Below, in pieces: positions 31,526 to 41,190 of a DNA stretch of 64,000 bases. Under the pieces are notes generated by a model. The model did no database searches. It worked only from the letters and a program-made list of their open reading frames with translations, and had not been told where the DNA came from. The stretch is from Belnapia arida (GTDB lineage: Bacteria; Pseudomonadota; Alphaproteobacteria; Acetobacterales; Acetobacteraceae): the NCBI RefSeq assembly GCF_016773205.1, contig NZ_JAETWB010000018.1, positions 1 through 64,000 on the forward strand, written 5' to 3'. The position numbers and the translations under genes are program-made. Each line of letters starts with the position of its first letter. The first letter of the stretch is position 1.

Positions 31526-32782
31526 ATGTTCGATGCCTTCGAGCGCGCCGTCGCCTTCCGCTACCTGCGCGCCCGGAAGGGCGAGCGCTTCGTCTCCGTC
31601 ATCGCCATTTTCTCGCTCGTCGGCATCGCCCTCGGCGTCGCCACGCTGATCATCGTGATGAGCGTGATGAACGGCTTCCGCCAGGAACTGCTTGGCCGCA
31701 TCCTCGGCCTCAACGGCCATATGGGCGTCTACGCGGCCGATGGCGGCAACCTGCGCAACTACGACCCGCTGGCGGAGGCCATCCGGCGTGTCCAGGGCGT
31801 CACCGCCGCGACGCCGATCATCGAGGGCCAGGTGCTGCTGACGAGCGAGCAGGGCGGCGCCTCGGGCGGGCTCGCGCGGGGCATCACGCCGGAGGACATG
31901 CAGGCGAAGGCGATCATCGCCAACAACATCCGCCGCGGATCGCTGGCGGAATTTGGTGGCGAGGACAGCATCGTCATCGGCACCGGCCTCGCCAGCAAAC
32001 TCCGCGTCGGCCTCGGCGACCGGGTGACCCTGGTCTCGCCCCAGGGCCGCACCACCGTGCTCGGCACCCTGCCGCGGGTCCGCGCCTACCGGGTGGTGGC
32101 GCTCTTCAACATCGGCATGAACGAGTACGACACCAGCTTCGTCTACCTGCCGATGCAGGCTGCTCAGCTCTTCTTCCAGACAGGCGACGCGGCGACCCAG
32201 GTCGAGGTCTTCGTAAACGATCCGACGCGTGTCCGGGCCGTCAACCTCGAGATCCGCCGCGCGCTCGGTCAGGACCGGCCCGTCCGCATCGTCGACTGGC
32301 AGGATGCGAACAGCAGCTTCTTCAACGCGGTACAGGTCGAGCGGAACGTGATGTTCCTCATCCTGACGCTCATCATCATCGTCGCCGCCTTCAACATCGT
32401 CAGCTCGCTCATCATGCTGGTGAAGGACAAGGGGCGGGACATCGCCATCCTCCGCACCATGGGGGCGACGAGCGGGGCCATCCTCCGCATCTTCCTGCTC
32501 TGCGGCGCCTCGGTCGGCGTCATGGGCACGTTGATCGGCTTCGGCATCGGCCTCGTCTTCTGCCTCAACATCGAGAGCATCCGCGAGGCGCTGCAATCGC
32601 TGACGGGGACGGAGCTGTTCAGCCCGGAGGTCTACTTCCTCTCCCAGCTCCCGGCCGTGGTCGATCCGAACGAGGTTGTGCAGGTGGTGCTCATGGGCCT
32701 CGGCCTCTCGCTCCTGGCGACGGTCTATCCGAGCTGGCGCGCCGCGCGGCTCGACCCGGTGGAGGCGCTGCGCAATGAGTGA
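31526..32782 (+). CDS. lolC: Lipoprotein-releasing ABC transporter permease (LolC/LolE family)
   Basis: Inner-membrane permease that extracts outer-membrane lipoproteins for LolA. It has an N-terminal helix ([24 protein letters not shown]), a large periplasmic domain, and three C-terminal helices in an FtsX-type fold. The typical [14 protein letters not shown]-like opening is present as [20 protein letters not shown]. 418 aa. A single LolC/E-type gene before lolD is normal in alphaproteobacteria, where a homodimer may serve. It overlaps lolD by 8 bp. Confidence 0.95.
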   Translation: MFDAFERAVAFRYLRARKGERFVSVIAIFSLVGIALGVATLIIVMSVMNGFRQELLGRILGLNGHMGVYAADGGNLRNYDPLAEAIRRVQGVTAATPIIEGQVLLTSEQGGASGGLARGITPEDMQAKAIIANNIRRGSLAEFGGEDSIVIGTGLASKLRVGLGDRVTLVSPQGRTTVLGTLPRVRAYRVVALFNIGMNEYDTSFVYLPMQAAQLFFQTGDAATQVEVFVNDPTRVRAVNLEIRRALGQDRPVRIVDWQDANSSFFNAVQVERNVMFLILTLIIIVAAFNIVSSLIMLVKDKGRDIAILRTMGATSGAILRIFLLCGASVGVMGTLIGFGIGLVFCLNIESIREALQSLTGTELFSPEVYFLSQLPAVVDPNEVVQVVLMGLGLSLLATVYPSWRAARLDPVEALRNE

Positions 32783-33455
32783 CGCGCCGCTCCGACTCGA
32801 AGCCGTCGCCCGTCGCTTCCGCACCGAGGCGGGCGAGCTGCCGGTGCTGACCGGGGCCGAGCTGACGCTGGCAGCGGGCGAGATCGTCGCCCTCGTCGCG
32901 CCCTCCGGCACCGGCAAATCAACGCTGCTGCACCTGGCCGGGCTGCTGGAGCGGCCCGATGCCGGCGAGGTCTTCGTCGCCGGCCGTGCCGCCGGCACGC
33001 TCTCCGATGATGCCCGCACGGCGATCCGCCGCACCGAGATCGGCTTCGTCTACCAGTTCCACCATCTGCTGCCGGAGTTCACTGCCGAGGAGAATGTGGT
33101 GCTGCCGCAGATGGCGAACCGCACCCCGCGCGCGGCGGCGCAGGAGCGCGCCCGGCAGTTGCTGGCGAGCTTCGGCCTTGCCGGGCGGGAACATCACCGC
33201 CCCGGCCGCCTGTCCGGCGGCGAGCAGCAGCGCGTCGCCATCGCCCGGGCGCTGGCCAATGCGCCGAAGATCCTGCTGGCCGACGAGCCCACCGGCAACC
33301 TGGACACCGGCACCTCGGACCTGGTCTTCGGGGAGCTGCTCGCCGCCGTCCGCGGCCAGGGCGTTGCCGCGCTGATCGCCACCCACAACCCGGCGCTGGC
33401 GGCGCGGATGGATCGGGTGGTGACGCTCCGCGACGGGTGTATCGTCCCGGGCTGA
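32775..33455 (+). CDS. lolD: Lipoprotein-releasing ABC transporter ATPase LolD
   Basis: ATPase that drives LolC/E. Walker A is APSGTGKST, the ABC signature [15 protein letters not shown], Walker [14 protein letters not shown], and the H-loop His lies in ATHNP. The Q-loop ([10 protein letters not shown]) is typical of LolD. 226 aa, ATG at 32775 inside the end of lolC. Its stop is directly followed by the stop of the convergent EamA gene. Confidence 0.96.
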   Translation: MSDAPLRLEAVARRFRTEAGELPVLTGAELTLAAGEIVALVAPSGTGKSTLLHLAGLLERPDAGEVFVAGRAAGTLSDDARTAIRRTEIGFVYQFHHLLPEFTAEENVVLPQMANRTPRAAAQERARQLLASFGLAGREHHRPGRLSGGEQQRVAIARALANAPKILLADEPTGNLDTGTSDLVFGELLAAVRGQGVAALIATHNPALAARMDRVVTLRDGCIVPG

Positions 33456-34340
33456 TCAGCGGCGCCGCCACAGCGCGCCGCAGAGCATCCCGGCGATGAC
33501 GGTCGCCATGCCCGCGACCTGCATCGGCGTGACATGCTCGCCGAGTAGCAGCCAGGCCCAGAGCACGCCGAGCGCCGGGACGAGGGGCGGCAGCAGCGCC
33601 GCCCGCGCCGGCCCCATCGCCACCACCGCCCGGCTGTAGAACACGATGGCGAGGCCGCCGGCGATCAGCCCCTGATAGCCCGCCTGCCACAACGCCTCCG
33701 CCGGATGCGCGGCGATGCCCTCGATGCCGAAGACCGCGAGGTGCACCGGCACCCAGGCCAGCGAGACGGCGCCGATGATGGCGGCGGCCCGCAGCCCGCT
33801 CACCTCCCACCGCCGCATCAACACGCCATAGAGTGCCCAGTTGAAGCCGCTCGCCAGCACCATCAGGTCGCCGATCCAGACCCGGCCGACGCCCTCGCCG
33901 AGCCCTGCGCCGCCGATCAGCAGCAAGCCAAGGGCGATCACGGGCAGCCCGACCCGCACGCCTATCTCGGGCGGCATCCGCAGCAGCCACCAGGCGAGCA
34001 GCGGGGCGAAGACCATGGTCCCCCCCGGGTTGAGGATGGAGGCATGCACCGCGGGCGCGAAGCGCAGCGCCATCGCCGTCAGCAGGAAATAGGGCGCCCC
34101 AGCGAGCGCCGCCAGCACCACGGCCCGCCACCAGGCGAGCCCTCCGAGCCCGACCCGCAGCAGGAGCAGGAGGAAGAGCGGCCCCGCCGTGCCGTAGCGG
34201 AGGAACACGAGGTCCGGCACCGACAGCCCCTCCGCCAGCGCATGGCCGGTGGCGGCAAAATTGGCGCTGAACATGAACATGGCGAGGACGCCGGCGGCGA
34301 CCACGGCGCGGCTGGGCTGTTCCGGCATCGCGTGGATCAT
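33456..34340 (-). CDS. EamA/DMT-superfamily transporter
   Basis: A 294-residue, very hydrophobic protein with about ten helices and two EamA repeats, the drug/metabolite transporter architecture. The substrate cannot be inferred. It is transcribed away from dnaE, with only 35 bp between the two starts, so both promoters are compressed into or near the coding ends. ATG at 34340 or at 34328 are both possible; neither has a clear SD. Confidence 0.88.
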   Translation of the reverse strand: MIHAMPEQPSRAVVAAGVLAMFMFSANFAATGHALAEGLSVPDLVFLRYGTAGPLFLLLLLRVGLGGLAWWRAVVLAALAGAPYFLLTAMALRFAPAVHASILNPGGTMVFAPLLAWWLLRMPPEIGVRVGLPVIALGLLLIGGAGLGEGVGRVWIGDLMVLASGFNWALYGVLMRRWEVSGLRAAAIIGAVSLAWVPVHLAVFGIEGIAAHPAEALWQAGYQGLIAGGLAIVFYSRAVVAMGPARAALLPPLVPALGVLWAWLLLGEHVTPMQVAGMATVIAGMLCGALWRRR

Positions 34341-34375
34341 GCCGGGGAGGGTGCCGATGTGCTAGTCTCCCCGCC

Positions 34376-37300
34376 ATGCGCGACGACTCGACGGCCGGCT
34401 TCGTCCATCTTCACGTCCATTCGAGCTATTCGCTCTCGGAAGGCGCCATCAAGGCGGAGAAGCTTGCAAGCCTCGCCAAGGACGCGGGGATGCCCGCCGT
34501 GGCGCTGACGGATACGGCGAACCTCTTCGGCGCGCTGGAATTCGCCCAAGGGTGCCAGGGCAAGGGCATCCAGCCGATCATGGGATGCCAGCTCTGGCTC
34601 TCCCGCGCCGCCTCCGACCCGCGGCCCGAGGCGGAGCGACTGCCGCCCGACCCGATCGTCGCCCTGGCGATGAATGCCCAGGGCTACGACAACCTCCAGC
34701 GCCTGTCCTCGCGCTCCTTTCTCGGCTCCGACGCTTCCGGCAAGCCCTGCCTCAGCTACACGACGCTGGAGGAGCATGCTGAGGGCATCTTCCTGCTGAC
34801 CGGCGGCACGCTCGGCCCGGTCAGCCGGTTGCTCGCGGAAGGCCGGCGCGAGATGGCGGAAGCGCTGCTCCGCCGCTTCGCCGCCACCTTCCCCGACCGG
34901 CTGGCGGTCGAGCTGCACCGGCACGGCCTCGAGGTCGAGAAGGCGATCGAGCCCGCCCTGCTGGCGCTGGCCGATGAACTTGCGCTGCCCATCGTCGCCG
35001 CCAACGACGTCTATTTTGCCACGCGCACGATGCATGAGGCGCATGACGCGCTGCTCTGCATCGCCGAGAGCCGGACGCTGGCCGAGAAGGACCGCCGCCG
35101 CGTCACGCCGGAGCACTGGTTCAAGCCGGCTGCCGCCATGCGCACCCTCTTCGCCGACCTGCCGGATGCCTGCGACAACACCCTGGCCATCGCCCGTCGC
35201 TGCGCGGTGATGGCGGAGACGAAGAAGCCAGAGCTGCCGGTCTGCCCCAAGGTCCAGCCCGGCATGACCGAGGCGGAGACGGTGCGCGACATGGCTCGCC
35301 GCGGCCTGGTCGCCCGCCTCGACGCGGCAGGCATCGAGGCCGACCGCCGCGAGGTCTACACGACGCGCCTGGACTACGAGCTCGGCGTCATCGAGAGCAT
35401 GGGCTTCGCCGGCTACTTCCTCATCGTCGCCGACTTCATCCAGTGGGCGAAGGCACAGGTGCCGCCCATCCCGGTAGGCCCCGGCCGCGGCTCGGGCGCC
35501 GGCTCGGTTGCCGCCTGGGCGCTGCAGATCACCGATCTCGACCCGCTGCGCTTCGGCCTGCTCTTCGAGCGCTTCCTCAACCCCGAGCGCGTCTCGATGC
35601 CGGATTTCGACATCGACTTCTGCCAGGACCGGCGCGACGAGGTCATCGCCTATGTCCGCCGCGAGTATGGCGAGGACCGGGTCGCGCAGATCATCACCTT
35701 CGGCAAGCTGCAGGCCAAGGCAGCAGTGCGCGACGTAGGCCGCGTGCTCGGCATGCCCTACGGGCAGGTCGACCGCATCGCCTCCCTCATCCCCTTCAAC
35801 CCCGCGAAGCCGGTGACGCTCGCCCAGGCGATCGAGGGCGAGCCCCGCCTGCAGCAGATGCGCGACGCAGACGAGCAGGTCGCTCGTTTGCTCGAGATCG
35901 CCAACCAGCTGGAGGGCCTCTACCGCAACGCCTCGACGCATGCGGCCGGCGTCGTCATCGGCCGCAAGCCGCTGATCGACATCGTGCCACTCTACCGCGA
36001 CCCGCGGAGCGATATGCTCATTACCCAGTACTCGATGAAGTATGTCGAGCAGGCAAGCCTGGTGAAGTTCGACTTCCTCGGCCTGAAGACGCTGACCGTC
36101 ATCGAGCAGGCGCTCGAGATCCTGAAGGGGCAGGGGATCGAGGTCGACATCAACGCCATCCCGCTCGACGATGCCAAGACCTTCGAGATGCTGCGCAAGG
36201 GCGACGCCGCCGGGGTGTTCCAGTTCGAAGGCCAGGGCATGCGGGACTGCCTGCGGCAGATGCGTGTGGACCGCTTCGAGGACCTGGTTGCTGCCGTCTC
36301 GCTCTATCGCCCGGGCCCGATGGCCAACATCCCCGCCTATTGCCAGCGCAAGGCCGGCGAGCCCTGGGAGAGCCCGCACCCGAAGATCCACCCCATCCTG
36401 GAGGAGACCTTCGGCATCATGGTCTACCAGGAGCAGGTGATGCAGATCAGCCAGGAGCTGGCGGGCTACTCGCTCGGCGGCGCCGACCTGCTGCGCCGCG
36501 CCATGGGCAAGAAGATCGCCAAGGAGATGGAGCAGCAGCGCGCCATCTTCACGGAAGGCGCCGTGAAGAACGGCATCGAGCCGGCCAAGGCCACCGAGAT
36601 CTTCGACATGATGGCGAAGTTCGCGGAATACGGCTTCAACAAGTCCCACGCGGCCGCCTACGCGCTGGTCAGCTACCAGACCGCCTGGCTCAAGGCGAAC
36701 CACACCGTCGCCTTTCTCGCGGCCTCCATGACGCTCGACCTCGACAAGACCGAGAAGCTGGCGGGCCACATGCAGGAGTGCTCGCGCCTCGGCATCCCGG
36801 TGCTGCCACCCGACATCAACCGCTCCGGCGCCTTCTTCCTCGTCGAGCAGCAGGAGGACGGCAAGCCGGCCATCCGCTTCGCGCTCGCTGCGGTGAAGCG
36901 CGTCGGCGCGGCGGCGATGCAGGTGCTGGTCGCGGCGCGCGATGCGGGCCGGCCCTTTGCCTCGGTCGCCGACTTCGCCCACCGCGTCGACCCCAAGCTG
37001 CTCAACAAGATGCAGATCGAGAACCTGGCCAAGGCCGGCGCCTTTGACGCCATGGAGGGCAACCGCGCCAGGCTCGTCGCCGGCGCCGAGGTGGTGCTGC
37101 GCGCCGCGCAGGAAGCCGCCGAGCGGCGCGAGGACCCGACGGCCGACATGTTCGGCAGCGCTGGCGGCCCGGTGCCGCTGCGCCTCAAGGACATCCCCGA
37201 CTGGCCGCAGCTCGAGAAGCTGGCCTATGAGGCGGAAGCGGTGGGCTTCCACCTCTCCGCCCATCCGCTCGACACCTATGGGGAGGTGCTGCGGCGCCTC

Positions 37301-37831
37301 GGCGCCACACCTTTCGTGGCGGTCGCCGACCGTGCCAAGGGCGGCTCCGCCAAGCTGACTCTGGCCGGTACCGTCGTCGCCACCAAGGAGCGGCCGACCC
37401 GCACCGGCAGCCGCATGTGCTGGCTGACACTTTCCGACCAGACCGGCAGCTTCGAGGTGACGCTGTTCAGCGAGGTGCTCAACCGCGTCCGCGACCTGCT
37501 GACCGAGGGCAATGCGCTGCTGGTCAAGGCCGAGGCGCGGCTCGACAACGACGCGCTCCGCCTGACCGCAAGCGAGGTGGAGAGCCTGGAGAAGGCCAGC
37601 CAGGGCGTCGGCCAGGGCATCCGCCTCTGGCTGGAGGGCCCGGCCGCAGTCGACCCGATCCGCACCCTGCTGGAGCGCGAGGGCAGGGGCCGCGGCCGCG
37701 TCGTCGTCGTCGCCCGCACCAGCGAGGGGCAGGAGGTGGAGTTGGCCCTGCCCGGCAAGTTCAACGTCTCGCCCCGGCTGATGCAGGCAATGAAGGTTCT
37801 GCCGGGCGTGGCGGAGGTGGAGGCGGTCTAG
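34376..37831 (+). CDS. dnaE: DNA polymerase III alpha subunit
   Basis: The replicative polymerase catalytic subunit, 1151 aa. An N-terminal PHP domain (FVHLHVHSSYSLSEGAIK) is followed by the polymerase core with the catalytic aspartates in PDFDIDF (409-415) and PVGPGRGSGAGSV. The tandem HhH and OB-fold regions follow (OB around LTLAGTVVATKERPTRTGSR). The stop overlaps that of the convergent ada gene by sharing CTAG. Confidence 0.98.
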   Translation: MRDDSTAGFVHLHVHSSYSLSEGAIKAEKLASLAKDAGMPAVALTDTANLFGALEFAQGCQGKGIQPIMGCQLWLSRAASDPRPEAERLPPDPIVALAMNAQGYDNLQRLSSRSFLGSDASGKPCLSYTTLEEHAEGIFLLTGGTLGPVSRLLAEGRREMAEALLRRFAATFPDRLAVELHRHGLEVEKAIEPALLALADELALPIVAANDVYFATRTMHEAHDALLCIAESRTLAEKDRRRVTPEHWFKPAAAMRTLFADLPDACDNTLAIARRCAVMAETKKPELPVCPKVQPGMTEAETVRDMARRGLVARLDAAGIEADRREVYTTRLDYELGVIESMGFAGYFLIVADFIQWAKAQVPPIPVGPGRGSGAGSVAAWALQITDLDPLRFGLLFERFLNPERVSMPDFDIDFCQDRRDEVIAYVRREYGEDRVAQIITFGKLQAKAAVRDVGRVLGMPYGQVDRIASLIPFNPAKPVTLAQAIEGEPRLQQMRDADEQVARLLEIANQLEGLYRNASTHAAGVVIGRKPLIDIVPLYRDPRSDMLITQYSMKYVEQASLVKFDFLGLKTLTVIEQALEILKGQGIEVDINAIPLDDAKTFEMLRKGDAAGVFQFEGQGMRDCLRQMRVDRFEDLVAAVSLYRPGPMANIPAYCQRKAGEPWESPHPKIHPILEETFGIMVYQEQVMQISQELAGYSLGGADLLRRAMGKKIAKEMEQQRAIFTEGAVKNGIEPAKATEIFDMMAKFAEYGFNKSHAAAYALVSYQTAWLKANHTVAFLAASMTLDLDKTEKLAGHMQECSRLGIPVLPPDINRSGAFFLVEQQEDGKPAIRFALAAVKRVGAAAMQVLVAARDAGRPFASVADFAHRVDPKLLNKMQIENLAKAGAFDAMEGNRARLVAGAEVVLRAAQEAAERREDPTADMFGSAGGPVPLRLKDIPDWPQLEKLAYEAEAVGFHLSAHPLDTYGEVLRRLGATPFVAVADRAKGGSAKLTLAGTVVATKERPTRTGSRMCWLTLSDQTGSFEVTLFSEVLNRVRDLLTEGNALLVKAEARLDNDALRLTASEVESLEKASQGVGQGIRLWLEGPAAVDPIRTLLEREGRGRGRVVVVARTSEGQEVELALPGKFNVSPRLMQAMKVLPGVAEVEAV

Positions 37832-38883
37832 CCTTTCGCTCCCGCCCGCTCCTTCGCCAGCAGCGCCCGCTTCCGCGGCACGCCCCAGCGATAGCCGGTG
37901 AGGTCGCCATCGGCGCCCACCACGCGATGGCAGGGCACCGCCAGCGAGACGTGGTTCTGCGCGCAGGCCCGCGCGACGGCACGGATCGCCCGCGGCGCGC
38001 CAATGGCGATGGCCATCTGCCCATAGGTCCGCGTCTCGCCGAAGGGGATGGCCTGCAATGCCTCCCAGACGCGCCGCTGGAAGGCGGTGCCGCGCAGGTC
38101 GAGCGGCAGGGCGAGGGCCGCCTTCGGCTCATCCAGGAATTCCACGACCTGCCGCACCGTTTCCGCCAGCGCCTCCGGTGCAGGCTCGATCCGCGCCTTG
38201 GGGAAGCGCTGCCGCACATCGCCCTCCAGCGCGTCGAAATCCTCCGCAAAGCCGATGAAGCAGACACCGCTCTCCGTCGCCCCGACCATCAGCGGCCCGA
38301 GCACGCTGGTCGCCGTGGCGATGCGGATCGTCTCGCCCTCGCCGCCACGCCGTGCGGCGCCCGGGGTCATCCCCAGCACCCGCCCCGGCGCCCCATAGAC
38401 CCGGCTCTCGCTGCCATAGCCGGCGCCGGCGACGGCCTCCGCCACCCGGTCGCCTGCCGCCAGCGAGGCCTGCAACCGCCGCGCCCGGACCGAAGCTGCA
38501 TAGGAATGCGGCGTGACGCCCGTGATCTCCTTGAACAGCCGCAGGAAGTGGTGCCGCGCATAGCCGGCGTGCGCGGCCAGCGTCGCCAGCGAGGGCGCCG
38601 CCTCGCTCGCCTCGATCAGGTCGCAGGCGGCGCGGATGGCGGCGGCGTGGATGGCGGCCCGCTCGCCCTTCGGGTCGCAGCGCTTGCAGGCGCGGAAGCC
38701 CTCCGCCTCCGCCGCCGGCGCATCGGCGTAGAAACGGACATTCTGCCGGAGCGGCTGGCGCGAGGGACAGCCGGTCCGGCAATAGACCCCCTGGGTGGTG
38801 ACGGCATAGAGGAAGGCGCCGCAATCGGGCGTCGGGTCGCGGGCCAGCAGGGCTTCCCAGCGCAGGGCATCTTGGTCGAGCAT
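37828..38883 (-). CDS. ada: Bifunctional Ada-type regulator / methylated-DNA methyltransferase
   Basis: Repairs alkylated DNA and activates its own regulon. The N-terminal zinc domain has Cys35, Cys39, Cys66 and Cys69 (GVYCRTGC and ACKRCDP), where Cys35 is the methylphosphotriester acceptor. An AraC-type helix-turn-helix domain follows (LAAHAGYARHHFLRLFKEIT), then an OGT domain with acceptor Cys318 in PCHRV. The ATG at 38883 has a strong GAGGAGG just upstream; a longer frame exists but has no such support. 351 aa. Confidence 0.95.
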   Translation of the reverse strand: MLDQDALRWEALLARDPTPDCGAFLYAVTTQGVYCRTGCPSRQPLRQNVRFYADAPAAEAEGFRACKRCDPKGERAAIHAAAIRAACDLIEASEAAPSLATLAAHAGYARHHFLRLFKEITGVTPHSYAASVRARRLQASLAAGDRVAEAVAGAGYGSESRVYGAPGRVLGMTPGAARRGGEGETIRIATATSVLGPLMVGATESGVCFIGFAEDFDALEGDVRQRFPKARIEPAPEALAETVRQVVEFLDEPKAALALPLDLRGTAFQRRVWEALQAIPFGETRTYGQMAIAIGAPRAIRAVARACAQNHVSLAVPCHRVVGADGDLTGYRWGVPRKRALLAKERAGAKG

Positions 38884-38977
38884 CGGTCGGTCCTCCTCGT
38901 CGCTGCTGGTGTCAGGATGGCGATGCGGGCCTTCGGCAGCCATCCGGGCATTGCCCCGGCATGAAGGGAAGGAAGCG

Positions 38978-39319
38978 ATGACCGAGGCGATCACCGGCTG
39001 GCATGCCCATGTCTACTACGATCCGGTCTCCACCCGCAGCACCGCCGCGGCGCTGCGCGAGGCGATCGCCGCCCGCTTCCCGGTGGCGGTGCTCGGCCGC
39101 TGGCACGATTCCCCGGTCGGCCCGCATCCCTCCGCCATGTACCAGGTCGCCTTCGGTCCCGAATTGCTGCCCGGCCTTCTGCCCTTCCTCGCCCTGAACC
39201 GCGCCGGCCTCGCCATCCTCGTACATCCGGAGACAGGCCGCGCCCGAGCCGACCATTCCGCCCATGCGCTGTGGATGGGCGCAATGCTGCCGCTCAGGCT
39301 GGACGTCCTGCCAGCGTAG
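38978..39319 (+). CDS. DOPA 4,5-dioxygenase family protein
   Basis: A 113-residue cytoplasmic protein matching the small DOPA-4,5-dioxygenase family. Conserved His residues stand in [21 protein letters not shown] and LVHPETG...DHSAHA; some would bind iron. The family includes fungal pigment enzymes, but most bacterial members have no proven substrate. ATG at 38978 with AAGGGAAGG upstream. It faces away from ada across 94 bp. Confidence 0.85.
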   Translation: MTEAITGWHAHVYYDPVSTRSTAAALREAIAARFPVAVLGRWHDSPVGPHPSAMYQVAFGPELLPGLLPFLALNRAGLAILVHPETGRARADHSAHALWMGAMLPLRLDVLPA

Positions 39320-39469
39320 CCGGTACCGCCTCCATCGCCCGGCGCAGTCGGTCCTGCGCTCCGGGTACGGTCCGTGGCATGCGACGTGCCGAGACGCATA
39401 TTCTGTGCGAGCCCAAAGGTTGCCGAAGGCGGAGAACAGTTTCTCGCGATTTCTATCGAACTCTTAGGC

Positions 39470-39485
39470 AATTCGTATACGAATT
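39470..39485. promoter_or_regulatory. Perfect 16-bp palindrome, candidate operator for aqpZ
   Basis: AATTCGTATACGAATT reads the same on both strands and lies 49 bp upstream of the aqpZ ATG. The core TCGTATACGA fits the T-N-GTATAC-N-A pattern of many GntR/FadR-type operators. The surrounding DNA is more AT-rich than the coding neighbours. No GntR gene is in the window, so the regulator is unknown. Confidence 0.55.
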
Positions 39486-39534
39486 TGGCCCGGACGCCGC
39501 CGTATTCCCGGCGGCGCACCGAGAGGACATCTCA

Positions 39535-40320
<786 letters not shown>

Positions 40321-40327
40321 CCCGGGC

Positions 40328-41178
40328 TCAGCCCCGCGCCGTCACCAGCCAGATGGCCGCCGCGGGCATCACCACCCCGCCGGGCCCTTCCATGGCCTGG
40401 TAGAAGGCGAGGAGGCGGTGCCGCACAGCCTCCCGCACCTCCTCAGGCGCCCCTTGCAGCGCCCGACTGACCTGGCCGAGCGTCATGGCGAAATCCGCCG
40501 CCTCGGCTGCATCGGCACCGAGCCGCATCGGCACGTCCTCCGGCGCCAGCGCCACCTCGCCGAAGCCCGCGTCGCGCAGGATGCGCTCCACCCGCGCCGG
40601 ATCGGCAAAGGCGAACTGCCCCGGCTCCTCCGGACCGGAGGGCGGCGGGAGCGGGATCAGGTCCCGCACCGCCGCCGCGGCGCCGGTCGTCCAGCGATTC
40701 TCGGCGGCGGCGCGGAAGGCCGCCAGCACCAGCCGCGCCTCCGGCTTCAGCGCCGCCCGCAGATGGGCGAAGGCCGCCACCGGCTCTGGAAGAACATCAC
40801 CCCGAAGCGCGAGGCCAGCAGGTCGAAGCCGCCGGACGGGAAGGGATGCGCCGCAGCATCGGCCAGAAGCGCCTCGGCCTGGGCGAGCCCCGCCGCTGCG
40901 ATCCGCCGCCGCGCGGCCTCCACCGATTCCGCCGCGATATCGACGCCCAGCACCCGCCCGTCGGGGCCGACCCGTTCCGCCAGGGCGATGGTCGAGGTGC
41001 CGCTGCCGCAGCCGATATCGAGCACATGCTCGCCAGGGCGCGGAGCCGCCCGCGCCAGGAGCAGGTCGAGTACCGGCGCGAAACGGGCGTCGATCCGCTC
41101 ATGCTCCCGCGCCCAGGCCCGCGTCGCTGGCCCGTTCCAGTAGGCGGCTTGCGCCGCGTTCGGCCCTTCCTGCGTCAT
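40328..41178 (-). pseudogene. Class I SAM-dependent methyltransferase, frameshifted
   Basis: Two overlapping frames encode the halves of one protein. The upstream half (41178 to about 40790) has the SAM-binding motif VLDIGCGSGTSTIALA and proceeds to FDLLASRFGVMFF. The downstream half continues in another frame from about 40784 with EPVAAFAHLRAALKPEARLV, the normal next segment. One base appears to be missing within TTCTTCCAGAGCC on the minus strand, near 40784-40794. The intact product would be about 280 aa. The cause may be a real mutation or a sequencing error. The substrate is unknown. Confidence 0.85.
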
Positions 41179-41190
41179 GCCCGCTCTCCG

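Noticed and set aside
34337-37264. A 975-codon open frame on the minus strand across dnaE
   Set aside because: It mirrors the dnaE reading frame and has no recognisable fold. It is a composition artefact.
40784-40794. Programmed frameshifting in the methyltransferase
   Set aside because: The stretch is not a typical slippery site, no stimulatory structure is evident, and the family does not use recoding. A mutation or sequencing error is simpler.
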